32,378 nt of DNA from SIG575 sp045542485 (GCA_045542485.1 JAZQLC010000050.1:1-32378), one strand, 5' to 3'. Shown: positions 1 through 9,590, counted from the first letter of the stretch. Notes: generated by a model from the sequence alone, not told the origin. Numbers and translations are program-made.

Positions 1-7
1 AGCATTT

Positions 8-1987
8 ATGACTCTATTGGATAAAGCTACAAAATTCAAACTTCATTCTGAATACAATCCACCTGGTGACCAGCCACAAGCAATAAAGACACTTGTAGAT
101 GGTGTTAACAATGGATATAAGGAGCAGACGCTTCTCGGTGTAACCGGCTCAGGCAAAACCTTTACAATGGCTAATATTATTGCCGAACTGAACAGACCGA
201 CTCTAGTTCTTGCTCATAATAAAACATTGGCTGCACAGCTTTGCTCAGAATTCCGTGAATTCTTTCCTAACAACGCAGTGGAATATTTTGTATCCTATTA
301 TGACTATTATCAGCCTGAGGCGTATGTGCCCACCACAGACACATATATCGAAAAAGATTCAGCTATTAATGACGAGATTGAAAAACTGCGCCACTCTGCT
401 ACGGCTGCACTCAGTGAACGAAGAGATGTAATAATTGTTGCGAGTGTTTCCTGCATATATACTCTTGGTGACCCGATTGATTACAGAAATATGGTAATCT
501 CCCTGAGGACGGGAATGGAAAAGAATCGTGACGAGCTTATTTCTAAATTGGTTGAGCTTCAGTATGAAAGAAATGACCTGAATTTTGTGAGAAACAAGTT
601 CAGAGTTCGTGGTGATGTTGTTGAAATTTATCCCGTTTATTCGAATGATAAGGCTATCAGGGTTGAGTTTTTCGGAGATGAAATTGACAGAATATCTGAA
701 ATAAACGCATTGACAGGTAACGTGATTTCTACACTTTCACACGCAGCTATCTATCCGGCGTCCCATTATGTTGTATCAAAAGACAGACTTGAATCAGCTA
801 TTAAAGAAATATTTGATGAGATGGCTGAGAGATATGCTGAGTTTGAAGAGCAAGGAAAACTTCTTGAAGCACAGAGAATTAAACAGAGAACCGAATATGA
901 TATTGAAATGCTTCGTGAAACCGGATTCTGTAAAGGGATAGAAAACTATTCCCGTGTAATGTCAGGTCGTGCTCCCGGTTCTGTTCCGAACACACTTCTT
1001 GATTATTTCCCTGATGACTTTTTGCTTTTTGTTGATGAATCACACGTAATGCTTCCTCAGGTAAGGGCGATGTACGCTGGTGACAGAGCGAGAAAAGAAA
1101 ATCTTGTAGATTTCGGTTTCAGACTTCCGTCAGCGTTTGACAACAGACCCCTTAAGTTTGATGAATTTTATGAAAAAGTCGGACAGAAGATTTTTGTCAG
1201 TGCGACTCCTGGCGAATTTGAAAAAGATAAAAGTATACAGATTGCTGAACAGGTTATCCGACCCACCGGTCTTCTTGACCCTGAAATTTCGGTGAGACCT
1301 ATTGAGGGGCAGATAGACGACCTTGTTTCAGAAATCAATACGAGAGCTGAAAAGGGTGAGAGAACGCTTGTTACAACTCTCACAAAGAAGATGGCGGAAG
1401 ACCTTACTGACTATTTCGAAAATCTCTCAATCAAGGTAAGATATATGCACTATGATGTTGATACCATTGAGAGAATGGAGATTATAAGAGATTTGAGAAA
1501 AGGTGAGTTTGATGTGCTCGTAGGCATTAATCTTCTTCGAGAAGGTCTTGATATTCCGGAGGTGTCACTCGTCGCTATTCTTGATGCGGACAAGGAAGGT
1601 TTTCTTCGCTCTGAAACTTCACTTATACAGACAATCGGCAGAGCAGCACGAAATGCCAACGGTCAGGTGATTATGTACGCTGATGAAGTAACTCCGTCTA
1701 TGGAAAGAGCCATCAGTGAAACTTACCGCAGAAGAGAAAAGCAAATGAAATATAACGAGGATAACGGTATTATTCCGACTACAATTCAGAAGGATGTTCG
1801 TGATATTATTGAAATTTCAAGCAAGGGTTCTTCTGATAATAAATCTGCAAAGCATATGAGCAGAAAAGAACGCGAAGAATTGATTGAACGTCTGACAAAA
1901 GAAATGAAGGCTGCAGCAAAAATTCTTGAATTTGAACACGCTGCTGCACTCAGAGACCGAATTGAAAAATTAAGGCAGGGTAAATAA
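8..1987 (+). CDS. uvrB: UvrABC excinuclease subunit B
   Basis: UvrB is the damage-verifying helicase-like subunit of nucleotide excision repair. UvrA loads it onto DNA and it then recruits UvrC. The 659-residue product is full length for the family. The Walker A motif GVTGSGKT lies at residues 44-51. The damage-probing beta-hairpin YYDYYQPEAY is near residue 100, and helicase motif II DESH is near residue 342. SATPGEFE and the helicase C domain with QTIGRAARN follow, and the C-terminal UVR coiled-coil motif (about 620-655) contacts UvrC. Only seven bases precede the ATG, so the promoter and ribosome binding site are mostly outside the window. The stop codon lies one base before the uvrA start, indicating translational coupling. 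The identification is secure. Confidence 0.97.
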   Translation: MTLLDKATKFKLHSEYNPPGDQPQAIKTLVDGVNNGYKEQTLLGVTGSGKTFTMANIIAELNRPTLVLAHNKTLAAQLCSEFREFFPNNAVEYFVSYYDYYQPEAYVPTTDTYIEKDSAINDEIEKLRHSATAALSERRDVIIVASVSCIYTLGDPIDYRNMVISLRTGMEKNRDELISKLVELQYERNDLNFVRNKFRVRGDVVEIYPVYSNDKAIRVEFFGDEIDRISEINALTGNVISTLSHAAIYPASHYVVSKDRLESAIKEIFDEMAERYAEFEEQGKLLEAQRIKQRTEYDIEMLRETGFCKGIENYSRVMSGRAPGSVPNTLLDYFPDDFLLFVDESHVMLPQVRAMYAGDRARKENLVDFGFRLPSAFDNRPLKFDEFYEKVGQKIFVSATPGEFEKDKSIQIAEQVIRPTGLLDPEISVRPIEGQIDDLVSEINTRAEKGERTLVTTLTKKMAEDLTDYFENLSIKVRYMHYDVDTIERMEIIRDLRKGEFDVLVGINLLREGLDIPEVSLVAILDADKEGFLRSETSLIQTIGRAARNANGQVIMYADEVTPSMERAISETYRRREKQMKYNEDNGIIPTTIQKDVRDIIEISSKGSSDNKSAKHMSRKEREELIERLTKEMKAAAKILEFEHAAALRDRIEKLRQGK

Positions 1988-1988
1988 A

Positions 1989-4817
1989 TTGCAAAAAAGT
2001 ATTGTTATTAAAGGTGCCAAAGAGCACAATCTGAAAAATATAGATATAGAACTTCCGAGAGATAAACTTATTGTTTTCACCGGACTTTCAGGCTCAGGTA
2101 AATCTTCTCTTGCTTTCGATACAATTTATGCAGAGGGACAGAGACGATATGTTGAATCACTTTCTTCTTATGCCAGACAGTTTCTCGGACAGATGGAAAA
2201 GCCCAATGTTGATTACATTGAGGGCTTGTCTCCTGCTATTTCCATCGACCAGAAAACAACATCCAAGAATCCGCGATCAACTGTCGGCACTGTGACGGAA
2301 ATATATGACTATCTCAGACTTTTGTATGCAAGAGTCGGTGTCCCTCACTGTACGGTTTGCGGCAAAGAGATTTCGAGACAGACTGTTGACCAGATTGTTG
2401 ATAAGGTTATGCTTCTCGAAACCGGGACAAAAATTCAGATTATGTCTCCGATTATCAGAGGCAAAAAAGGTGAGCATATTAAAGAACTGGACAGTGCCCG
2501 TAAATCAGGTTTTGTACGAGTAAGGATTGACGGTATAATTTATGACCTTTCCGAAGAGATAAAAATAGATAAGAATAAGAAGCATAACATTGATGTTGTT
2601 GTTGACAGACTTGTTATGAAAGAAGAAATAAAGGGCAGACTTGCAGATTCAATTGAAACGGCTTCAAGTCTTTCTGACGGAATTATTCTTGTGGATGTAA
2701 TCGGTAAAGAAGAGCTTCTTTTTTCACAGAATTTTGCTTGTCCTGAACACGGATGTTCAATAGACGAGTTGACTCCGAGAATGTTTTCCTTCAACAATCC
2801 CTTTGGTGCTTGTCAGACCTGTGCAGGTCTTGGTGTTTCAAAAAAAATTAATCCTGACCTGATTATTCCGGATAAATCACTTTCTATCCGTGAAGGTGCT
2901 GTTAAAGGTACGGGCTGGAGTAATGCGGATAAGGGCACAATTGCCGAAATGTATTATGAAGGTGTTGCTAATAAATACGGTTTCACACTTGATACACCTG
3001 TAAAGGAAATACCCGCAGACGGGCTCAATGCACTTCTTCTCGGTACAAATGGCGAGAAGATTAAGATGACACGAAAAAATGAATATGGTACAGGCTCGTA
3101 TTTTACTGATTTTGAGGGTGTAATCAATAATTTGCAGAGAAGATATGAAAGTACAACAAGCGAATGGTCCAGGGCTGATATTGAACAGTATATGGATGAC
3201 AGTGTTTGTTCAGATTGCGGTGGTGCAAGGCTGAAAAAAGAATCTCTTGCAGTAACAGTCGGCGGAATCAACATTGATGAGTTTACGCAGAAAACCATTG
3301 TTGATGCGATAGATTTTATTGACAATCTTCAGTTGTCTGAACGCGATAAATCTATTGCTACACTTATTATAAGAGAAATAAAGGACAGGCTTATGTTCCT
3401 TAACTCTGTTGGTCTTTCTTATCTTACTCTTTCAAGACAGTCCGGCACACTTTCAGGTGGTGAAAGTCAGAGAATAAGACTTGCAACACAGATTGGTTCT
3501 TCTCTGACGGGTGTGCTTTATGTACTTGACGAACCAAGTATAGGTCTTCATCAGCGAGACAATCAGAAATTACTTGCAACACTTAAACAACTTCGTGACC
3601 TTGGTAATACTCTTATTGTTGTTGAACACGATGAAGAAACAATGGAGCAGTCCGATTTCCTTGTTGATATCGGACCCGGTGCAGGTATACACGGTGGTAA
3701 TGTAATTTTTGCCGGTGAATATGACGATATTCTGGATTGTGAAGAGTCGCTTACCGGCTTGTATCTCAGTGGTAAGAAAAAAATTCCCGTCCCTGAAAAC
3801 AGAAGAAACGGTAACGGAAATACATTGAAGATAATTGGAGCAAAACAGAATAATCTTCAGAATATTGATGTGAGTATTCCTCTGGGTGAATTTGTGTGTA
3901 TAACCGGTGTTTCAGGTTCAGGAAAATCTTCGCTTGTCAATGAAATACTCTATAAAAAACTTGCAAATGAACTTAATGGTGCAAAAAGAACGGTAGGTAA
4001 ACACGACGCAATTGAGGGTATTGAATTTCTCGATAAAGTAATTGATATAGATCAGTCGCCGATAGGAAGAACTCCGCGTTCAAATCCTGCCACATATACC
4101 GGTGTTTTTAACGATATCAGAGACTTGTTTGCTTCAACATCAGATTCAAAGAAACACGGCTACACGCCCAGCAGATTTTCATTTAATGTTAAGGGTGGCA
4201 GATGTGAGGCTTGTCAGGGCGACGGTATTGTAAAGATTGAAATGCATTTCCTTGCTGATATCTATGTGCCTTGTGAAGTGTGCAAAGGTCAGCGTTACAA
4301 CAGAGAAACTCTTGAAATAAAGTATAAAGGTAAAAGCATAAGTGATGTGCTTGAAATGACAGTTGAAGAAGGATTGGATTTCTTTTCTGCTATTCCGAAA
4401 ATCAAGAGAAAGCTGCAGACACTTTTTGATGTTGGGCTAGGTTATGTGAAAATCGGTCAACCAGCCACAACTCTTTCGGGTGGTGAGGCACAGAGAGTAA
4501 AACTTTCAACTGAACTTTCGCGTGTATCAACAGGTAAGACCATATATATTCTCGATGAACCGACAACGGGCCTTCACACTGCAGATGTTCACAGATTGAT
4601 TGATGTTCTTCAGCGACTTGTAGATGCAGGTAATACTGTTCTTGTTATTGAACACAATCTTGATGTTATAAAATCAGCTGACTATGTTATTGATCTGGGA
4701 CCTGAAGGCGGTTCAGGTGGTGGTGTTGTAGTGGCTGAAGGTACACCTGAAGATGTGGCTAAAGTAAAAACATCTTATACGGGTCAATACCTGAAAAAAG
4801 TTCTGGGTGGTGAATAA
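1989..4817 (+). CDS. uvrA: UvrABC excinuclease subunit A
   Basis: UvrA is the dimeric ABC-type ATPase that recognises damaged DNA in nucleotide excision repair. The 942 residues contain two nucleotide-binding domains. Walker A GLSGSGKS is at 32-39 and GVSGSGKSS starts at 640. The signature LSGGESQRIRLA starts near 488 and LSGGEAQRVKLS near 829. DEPSIGLH and DEPTTGLH are the Walker B regions. Cysteine pairs (CTVC, CQTC, CEAC...CEVC) provide the zinc modules. The start is a TTG one base after the uvrB stop; family alignment (MQKSIVIKGAKEHNLKNI) supports it and there is no better upstream start. The gene sits in operon with uvrB, and nnrDE follows two bases after its stop. Confidence 0.97.
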   Translation: MQKSIVIKGAKEHNLKNIDIELPRDKLIVFTGLSGSGKSSLAFDTIYAEGQRRYVESLSSYARQFLGQMEKPNVDYIEGLSPAISIDQKTTSKNPRSTVGTVTEIYDYLRLLYARVGVPHCTVCGKEISRQTVDQIVDKVMLLETGTKIQIMSPIIRGKKGEHIKELDSARKSGFVRVRIDGIIYDLSEEIKIDKNKKHNIDVVVDRLVMKEEIKGRLADSIETASSLSDGIILVDVIGKEELLFSQNFACPEHGCSIDELTPRMFSFNNPFGACQTCAGLGVSKKINPDLIIPDKSLSIREGAVKGTGWSNADKGTIAEMYYEGVANKYGFTLDTPVKEIPADGLNALLLGTNGEKIKMTRKNEYGTGSYFTDFEGVINNLQRRYESTTSEWSRADIEQYMDDSVCSDCGGARLKKESLAVTVGGINIDEFTQKTIVDAIDFIDNLQLSERDKSIATLIIREIKDRLMFLNSVGLSYLTLSRQSGTLSGGESQRIRLATQIGSSLTGVLYVLDEPSIGLHQRDNQKLLATLKQLRDLGNTLIVVEHDEETMEQSDFLVDIGPGAGIHGGNVIFAGEYDDILDCEESLTGLYLSGKKKIPVPENRRNGNGNTLKIIGAKQNNLQNIDVSIPLGEFVCITGVSGSGKSSLVNEILYKKLANELNGAKRTVGKHDAIEGIEFLDKVIDIDQSPIGRTPRSNPATYTGVFNDIRDLFASTSDSKKHGYTPSRFSFNVKGGRCEACQGDGIVKIEMHFLADIYVPCEVCKGQRYNRETLEIKYKGKSISDVLEMTVEEGLDFFSAIPKIKRKLQTLFDVGLGYVKIGQPATTLSGGEAQRVKLSTELSRVSTGKTIYILDEPTTGLHTADVHRLIDVLQRLVDAGNTVLVIEHNLDVIKSADYVIDLGPEGGSGGGVVVAEGTPEDVAKVKTSYTGQYLKKVLGGE

Positions 4818-4819
4818 TT

Positions 4820-6382
4820 TTGAAAGTTCTTACAACCTTGCAGATGAGAATGGCTGAGGCTGCTGCAAATGCAAACGGAACAAGCTATCTCCGTCTTATG
4901 GAAAATGCAGGTGCTGCCTGTGCAAGAGCGATTCGTGAGGAGTATGGTATTTCTTCTGAAACTCCTAAGAAAATTACCGTTGTATGCGGCAGAGGAAACA
5001 ACGGCGGTGATGGTTATGTAGTTGCAAGAAAACTTTGTGAAATCGGCTCAAGTGTTTCAATCATTCTTGCCGGTGGAACACCACATTCTGAACATTCAAA
5101 GGAAATGTTTGCCCGTGTTGAACAATTGCCAGTTAATATGATCACTTTTGATACAAACAAAAACTCTGCAATTGATGCACTTAATAGTGCCGATATAATT
5201 GTGGAAGCAGTTTTTGGTATCGGACTAGAACGGGAAGTAACGGGCATTTATGCAGAACTTTTTGAATGCATCAACTCTTCTGAGGCAAAAAAAGTCAGCA
5301 TTGATGTACCCGGTGGATTGAACGCAGATACCGGTGAAATTATGGGTACCGCGGTAAAAGCAGATTTTACCGTTGCAGTATGTGCTGCTAAACCTTGCCA
5401 CTTTATTCTGCCCGGCAGTAGGAATTGCGGCAAAATTAAAGTTGTTTCAATCGGCATCACTGAAGAGGAACAGAATATATCCGGTGAACCACATTTTTAT
5501 TCCATTGATTTTGAAAGTGTTAAGAAAGTTTTTCCTGTAAGAAACCCTGTCTCAAATAAAGGCGATTATGGTCATGTGCTTTCGATTTGCGGAAGTAAAT
5601 GTATGGCGGGTGCCGCGGTTCTTGCAGCTACGGGTGCTGTAAGAGGAGGTGCAGGTCTTGTGACTGCTGCTTTTCCTGAGTGTGCGTATCCTGCTATTTC
5701 CTCAATGCTTACATCTCCACTGCTTTTACCTACGGAATATACTGAGGAAGGAACTTTTTCAGCTTCTTCTGTTGATAAAATCCGCGAAGCTATGAAAAAG
5801 GCTTCAGTTATCGTCATAGGATGTGGATTATCTGTTAATAAGGATACAGCATCGGTTCTTGCAGAGGTTATCAGAAATGCTGAAGTGCCGGTTGTTATCG
5901 ACGCTGACGGAATAAATATAATTTCCCGCAATATAAATGTATTGAAAGCTGCAAAAGTGCCGATAATAATAACGCCACATCCGGGAGAAATGAGCAGACT
6001 CACAGGGATGTCAGTCAGGCATCTTCAGGCTGACCGTATACAGACGGCAGTTGATTTTGCTGGTGAATATAACGTGACGGTAGTTCTGAAAGGTGCGAAT
6101 ACTGTTGTTGCTACCCACGGTAAAAAGACGGCATTTGTTAATACAACAGGTAATGCAGGAATGTCCAAAGGCGGAAGTGGAGATTTACTTGCAGGTTTGA
6201 TTGGTGCTTTTATTGCACAGAAAGTCAGCATCGAAAATGCCGCTAAGATTGCTGTTTATGTTCACGGTTTAGCCGGGGACATAGCAGCAGAAAGATATTC
6301 CATGACTGCTATGACTCCTTTGGATACGGCCGATTGTTTGCCTTTTGCACTTTCAAAAATTGAGGGTTCTGACGGGGTGTAA
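4820..6382 (+). CDS. nnrDE: Bifunctional NAD(P)H-hydrate epimerase/dehydratase
   Basis: This is a fusion of the two NAD(P)HX repair enzymes. The N-terminal YjeF_N (NnrE) half epimerises R- to S-NAD(P)HX; the C-terminal ribokinase-like (NnrD) half dehydrates S-NAD(P)HX at the expense of ADP or ATP. The N half shows GRGNNGGDGYVVA from residue 57 and DVPGGLNADTGEI. The C half shows ITPHPGEMSRL and GNAGMSKGGSGDLLAG, with D455 as the expected catalytic aspartate. At 520 residues the length is normal for the fused form. The start is TTG, following the uvrA stop by two bases. It appears co-transcribed with the uvr genes, although the two functions are not obviously linked. Confidence 0.94.
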   Translation: MKVLTTLQMRMAEAAANANGTSYLRLMENAGAACARAIREEYGISSETPKKITVVCGRGNNGGDGYVVARKLCEIGSSVSIILAGGTPHSEHSKEMFARVEQLPVNMITFDTNKNSAIDALNSADIIVEAVFGIGLEREVTGIYAELFECINSSEAKKVSIDVPGGLNADTGEIMGTAVKADFTVAVCAAKPCHFILPGSRNCGKIKVVSIGITEEEQNISGEPHFYSIDFESVKKVFPVRNPVSNKGDYGHVLSICGSKCMAGAAVLAATGAVRGGAGLVTAAFPECAYPAISSMLTSPLLLPTEYTEEGTFSASSVDKIREAMKKASVIVIGCGLSVNKDTASVLAEVIRNAEVPVVIDADGINIISRNINVLKAAKVPIIITPHPGEMSRLTGMSVRHLQADRIQTAVDFAGEYNVTVVLKGANTVVATHGKKTAFVNTTGNAGMSKGGSGDLLAGLIGAFIAQKVSIENAAKIAVYVHGLAGDIAAERYSMTAMTPLDTADCLPFALSKIEGSDGV

Positions 6383-6385
6383 CAA

Positions 6386-6907
6386 TTGAAAAAAGTGCTT
6401 ATGTTGTTGATGTTAATAATCTTTCTTTTCAGTGGATGTGATGTGCACGATAAAGTTTCGGTGCCTGTTCCTGATCTGAATTTTGTCGGCAACATAAGTG
6501 TTACATATAATAAATTTAATATGACCTGCAAAATAGAAAATTCTCTTGCGGATAAGTGTACTGTGACTGTTATGAAGCCTGAACTTATTTCGGGACTCAG
6601 AATTGTTTTCAAAGAGGGTGTCTGTACATTAGAGCTCGGTGATATTTCCTATGATTTAGATGACAAGTTTACTGAAAATACAGAATTTGTTTCCTTGTTC
6701 AGTGAATCGGTTAAAAAAATTCTTGAAACTACTGAGTATGAGAAACTTGAAAACGGTAACATACTTTTTACCGGGATGTCCGAAAAAGGTAAGTTTTTTC
6801 TCTTACAGGATGCTGAGACCGGTTATCCCGTGTCTTTCAGGATTCCTCAAGCAGGTCTTGCAATTACTTTCAGTGATATGAAATCTATTTCAGATAACGG
6901 AGGTTAA
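6386..6907 (+). CDS. Putative lipoprotein of unknown function
   Basis: The 173-residue product starts with a short charged segment, a hydrophobic stretch and a lipobox LFSGC with Cys18 as the lipidation site. It should therefore be exported, cleaved by signal peptidase II and anchored to the outer face of the membrane. The mature part looks beta-rich (alternating short hydrophobic strands, with phrases such as ISVTYNKFNMTCKI). This is loosely reminiscent of LolA-like lipid-binding folds, but I cannot assign a family. The start is TTG three bases after nnrDE, and the stop overlaps the ribosome binding site of the aldolase gene, so it is translated within the operon. Only the lipoprotein call is firm. 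Confidence 0.75.
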   Translation: MKKVLMLLMLIIFLFSGCDVHDKVSVPVPDLNFVGNISVTYNKFNMTCKIENSLADKCTVTVMKPELISGLRIVFKEGVCTLELGDISYDLDDKFTENTEFVSLFSESVKKILETTEYEKLENGNILFTGMSEKGKFFLLQDAETGYPVSFRIPQAGLAITFSDMKSISDNGG

Positions 6908-6909
6908 AA

Positions 6910-7749
6910 ATGTCTTGTGTTTCAAGTTATAAGTTAATGAAAACTGCATCAGAAGAGGGCTATGCTATCCCTGCTTTTAATATTGATAACCTTGAGTCGG
7001 CAATAGCGGTCAGCGAAGTTATGAAAGAAACCAAAAAGCCTGTGATTGTTCAGACAATTCCCAGAACTCTTGCTTACGGCGGAATGTCTGTTTACCCGTC
7101 TATGATGAAATCGTTGACAATGGGGGCAGACGATGTGTATTACTCAATGCATCTTGATCACGGAAGCAGCAAGGAACTTGCTGAGAAGTGTATCAATTGC
7201 GGATTTTCATCTGTTATGTTTGATGGCAGTATGCTTCCGTTTGATGAAAACATAAGAAAGACTAAGGAAGTAGTCGATTTTGCATTACCGCTTGGGGTTT
7301 CCGTAGAAGGTGAATTGGGCACAATCGGCGGAAAAGAAGAAGGTGACACTGACCTTGAAGCGAGTTATACAAAGGTCAGCGAGGCAGTAGATTTCTGTGA
7401 GCTTACAGGTGTCAGTACTCTCGCTATCGGTGTAGGTACTGCACACGGTGTTTATAAAGGTACACCTAAAATCAATGTTAAGAGAATAGAAGAAATTCAC
7501 AACGCTGTTTCTACTCCTCTTGTTCTTCATGGTGCATCCGGCCTCAGTGATAATGTGCTGAGAGATTGCATAAAAGCCGGTATTTCAAAAATTAATTTTG
7601 CAACTGAGCTCAGACAAGCCTATACATATGGTATCAAATTGGGTATGGAACAAAACCCTGATGTGTTTGACCCTAAGATTTATATGAGAGTTGCAATTGA
7701 TGAAATCAAAAAGGTTATGCTTGAAAAAATTAAAATCTGTTATATGTGA
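6910..7749 (+). CDS. Class II (zinc) ketose-bisphosphate aldolase family protein
   Basis: This is a cytosolic class II aldolase of the FbaA/GatY/KbaY/IolJ group, which splits a ketose bisphosphate or similar phosphorylated acid into a triose phosphate and a second product. Visible motifs are YAIPAFNI (residues about 17-24) and HLDHG at 81-85, with D83 the likely acid/base and H84 a zinc ligand. VEGELGTIGGKE, GTAHG (H179, zinc ligand), LHGASG (H207, zinc ligand) and the phosphate-binding NFATEL follow. The length of 279 residues is normal. The ATG has a good GGAGG site overlapping the upstream stop. The next two genes encode a PI-PLC-like phosphodiesterase and a PfkB kinase, which fits a kinase-then-aldolase route. 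The substrate cannot be read from sequence; fructose, tagatose or an inositol-derived phosphate are all possible. Confidence 0.88.
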   Translation: MSCVSSYKLMKTASEEGYAIPAFNIDNLESAIAVSEVMKETKKPVIVQTIPRTLAYGGMSVYPSMMKSLTMGADDVYYSMHLDHGSSKELAEKCINCGFSSVMFDGSMLPFDENIRKTKEVVDFALPLGVSVEGELGTIGGKEEGDTDLEASYTKVSEAVDFCELTGVSTLAIGVGTAHGVYKGTPKINVKRIEEIHNAVSTPLVLHGASGLSDNVLRDCIKAGISKINFATELRQAYTYGIKLGMEQNPDVFDPKIYMRVAIDEIKKVMLEKIKICYM

Positions 7750-7759
7750 GGTATGAACT

Positions 7760-8668
7760 ATGATTTTTAAAAATTGGATGTCATATCTAAAAGATGAAAC
7801 TCCTGTTATCAGTGTCGTTATTCCGAGTGCTCACAATGCATGTAGTTACGACCTGAAAGGTATGGGCTGTTGTCAGAATGGTAATCTTTATGAGCAGTTT
7901 TCTTATGGTGTAAGACATTTTTGCATAAGACTTGATACAGATAAAGATAACCAGATTGTGGTATGTCACGGTCTTTCTAAAGGCGGTGCTTTTAAAAAGG
8001 ACCTTGAAGATATTAAAAGAATGCTCGAAGAAAATTCTACTGAATTCTTTATCTTTGATGTGAGAGAGTATTATGACCAGAAAATCGGCCCTTTTACATT
8101 CCGTTATAAGGCAGACAAAGATAAACTTAACAAAATGTTTGAGGAGTACATGAAGCCCTCCGAATACGCTTTTACGGATTTCGATGACATTAACGATGTT
8201 ACTGTTGGTGATATAAGAAAATCGGGAAAAAGATATATTCTTTATAACTTTGAAAAAGCGTATGATTACAGTGTAAATTGCGAATATGATTTTCCGTGGG
8301 ACAAGCGTATCAACGGACTTAAAGCTGAAGGTTTTTCGAAAGAAGTTACAAAACTGTTTGATTTAGGTAAAGAAACAGGTTTTAACTGGTTTCAGATTCA
8401 GCAGACACCTAATTTAGGAACAGAAATCGGTATTTGTAAACCAAAAACACTTGACAGAAAATTAAGACCATATTTTAAAGACATAATCAATCGTATTGCA
8501 GAAAGTGAGAGATATCTCAGACGTGCAAACATAATTGCCAGTGATTTTATGACAGAGGATAGTATGAAATCTGCGCTGATTCTTAAGCTTAATCTTCTGA
8601 AGGGTAATATCAAAGAGGAACTACGAGAAGAATATGAAAGAAAATTAATGGAGAGATATTATGGCTAA
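7760..8668 (+). CDS. PI-PLC X-domain-like phosphodiesterase, cytosolic
   Basis: The 302-residue product resembles the bacterial phosphatidylinositol-specific phospholipase C / PLC-like phosphodiesterase superfamily. The two catalytic histidines of the family are seen as IPSAHN (H25) and VVCHG (H70). Between them GVRHFCIRLD supplies the conserved arginine (R57). Unlike secreted bacterial PI-PLCs there is no signal peptide or membrane segment: the protein begins MIFKNWMSYLKDE. It should therefore act in the cytoplasm, perhaps on a soluble glycerophospho- or cyclic phosphodiester rather than a membrane lipid (inference). It starts ten bases after the aldolase stop and overlaps the kinase gene by eight bases. 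The fold call is fairly sure; the substrate is unknown. Confidence 0.72.
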   Translation: MIFKNWMSYLKDETPVISVVIPSAHNACSYDLKGMGCCQNGNLYEQFSYGVRHFCIRLDTDKDNQIVVCHGLSKGGAFKKDLEDIKRMLEENSTEFFIFDVREYYDQKIGPFTFRYKADKDKLNKMFEEYMKPSEYAFTDFDDINDVTVGDIRKSGKRYILYNFEKAYDYSVNCEYDFPWDKRINGLKAEGFSKEVTKLFDLGKETGFNWFQIQQTPNLGTEIGICKPKTLDRKLRPYFKDIINRIAESERYLRRANIIASDFMTEDSMKSALILKLNLLKGNIKEELREEYERKLMERYYG

Positions 8669-9542
8669 ATACAGATCATTAATTGTCGGACACACAACAC
8701 TTGACAGAAACACAGACCATTTGGGTAACACAGTAGAGATAGTCGGAGGTGCAGTTGTTTATTCTTCTGCATCTGCTTATGCTCTCGGTCATAAGGTACT
8801 CGCTGTTACAAGACTCGCAGAAAAGGATTTTTCCCGTCTTGAACAGTTTACATTACCTGAAGAAAACATTGTCTGCATCAAATCAGAAAAATCGACAGAT
8901 ATGGTGAATATATATTTCACCGCAGACAAAGAACGCAGAAAATGTTCGTGTACAAGCAGAGGTGACGCTTTCACTGTTGAGGATATCAAAGGTTACGACG
9001 CTGATATTTATCATTTTGCTGGTCTTATTTACGGGGATTATGATATTGATATGATTAAAACTGCGTCAGAATACGGCAAGGTAGCTGTTGATGTTCAGGG
9101 ATTCCTTCGTCATGCTAATGAGGATGGCTCAATGTTCTTTGAAGATTGGAAAGATAAAAAAGATATTCTCAAATATATCACTTATCTTAAAACCGATGCC
9201 GCAGAGGCGGAAATTCTTACCGGCACTGATGACAGACTCAAGGCCGCAGAAATTCTTCATTCATGGGGTGCGAAAGAAATCCTTATCACTCATAACACGG
9301 AGGTTCTTGCGTATGATGGAAAAGACGCTTATACTTGTCCGATCAAATCTCGAAATCTCAGTGGCAGAACAGGTAGGGGAGACACAACATTTGCAGCGTA
9401 CATAAACGAACGCCAGGAAAAATCGATGGAGGAGTCGCTTCTTGTGGCAACGGCTACTGTTTCTCTTAAAATGGAAACTCCCGGACCTTTCAAGGGTACA
9501 AAAGCTGATATTGATGCATACATAGACGAATTTTATAAATAA
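8661..9542 (+). CDS. PfkB/ribokinase-family sugar kinase
   Basis: This 293-residue protein is a PfkB-type carbohydrate kinase. These enzymes transfer phosphate from ATP to a hydroxyl of a sugar, nucleoside or polyol. The N-terminal glycine pair and following helix (VGGAVVYSSASAYALGHKV) match the substrate-side signature. The C-terminal signature reads GRTGRGDTTFAAY, with D241 as the expected catalytic base and the usual DTTGAGD motif modified to RTGRGD. The ATG lies inside the 3' end of the upstream phosphodiesterase gene (8-base overlap), with AGAGA upstream, so the two are probably translationally coupled. It ends the operon: a hairpin follows four bases after the stop. Specificity is unknown; an inositol or deoxy-gluconate type substrate would fit the aldolase and PLC-like neighbours but is only inference. 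Confidence 0.85.
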   Translation: MAKYRSLIVGHTTLDRNTDHLGNTVEIVGGAVVYSSASAYALGHKVLAVTRLAEKDFSRLEQFTLPEENIVCIKSEKSTDMVNIYFTADKERRKCSCTSRGDAFTVEDIKGYDADIYHFAGLIYGDYDIDMIKTASEYGKVAVDVQGFLRHANEDGSMFFEDWKDKKDILKYITYLKTDAAEAEILTGTDDRLKAAEILHSWGAKEILITHNTEVLAYDGKDAYTCPIKSRNLSGRTGRGDTTFAAYINERQEKSMEESLLVATATVSLKMETPGPFKGTKADIDAYIDEFYK

Positions 9543-9545
9543 AAA

Positions 9546-9590
9546 CAGTAAAAGACGGAAGACAATTACTTGTCAATCCGTCTTTTACCG
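9546..9590 (+). terminator. Hairpin closing the uvrB-pfkB operon
   Basis: The arms at 9546-9559 and 9577-9590 (core AAAAGACGGA / TCCGTCTTTT) form a long stem with one mismatch. A further GACA/TGTC pairing lies inside it. The downstream T-run is short (TTGTT), so termination may be partial. Confidence 0.7.
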
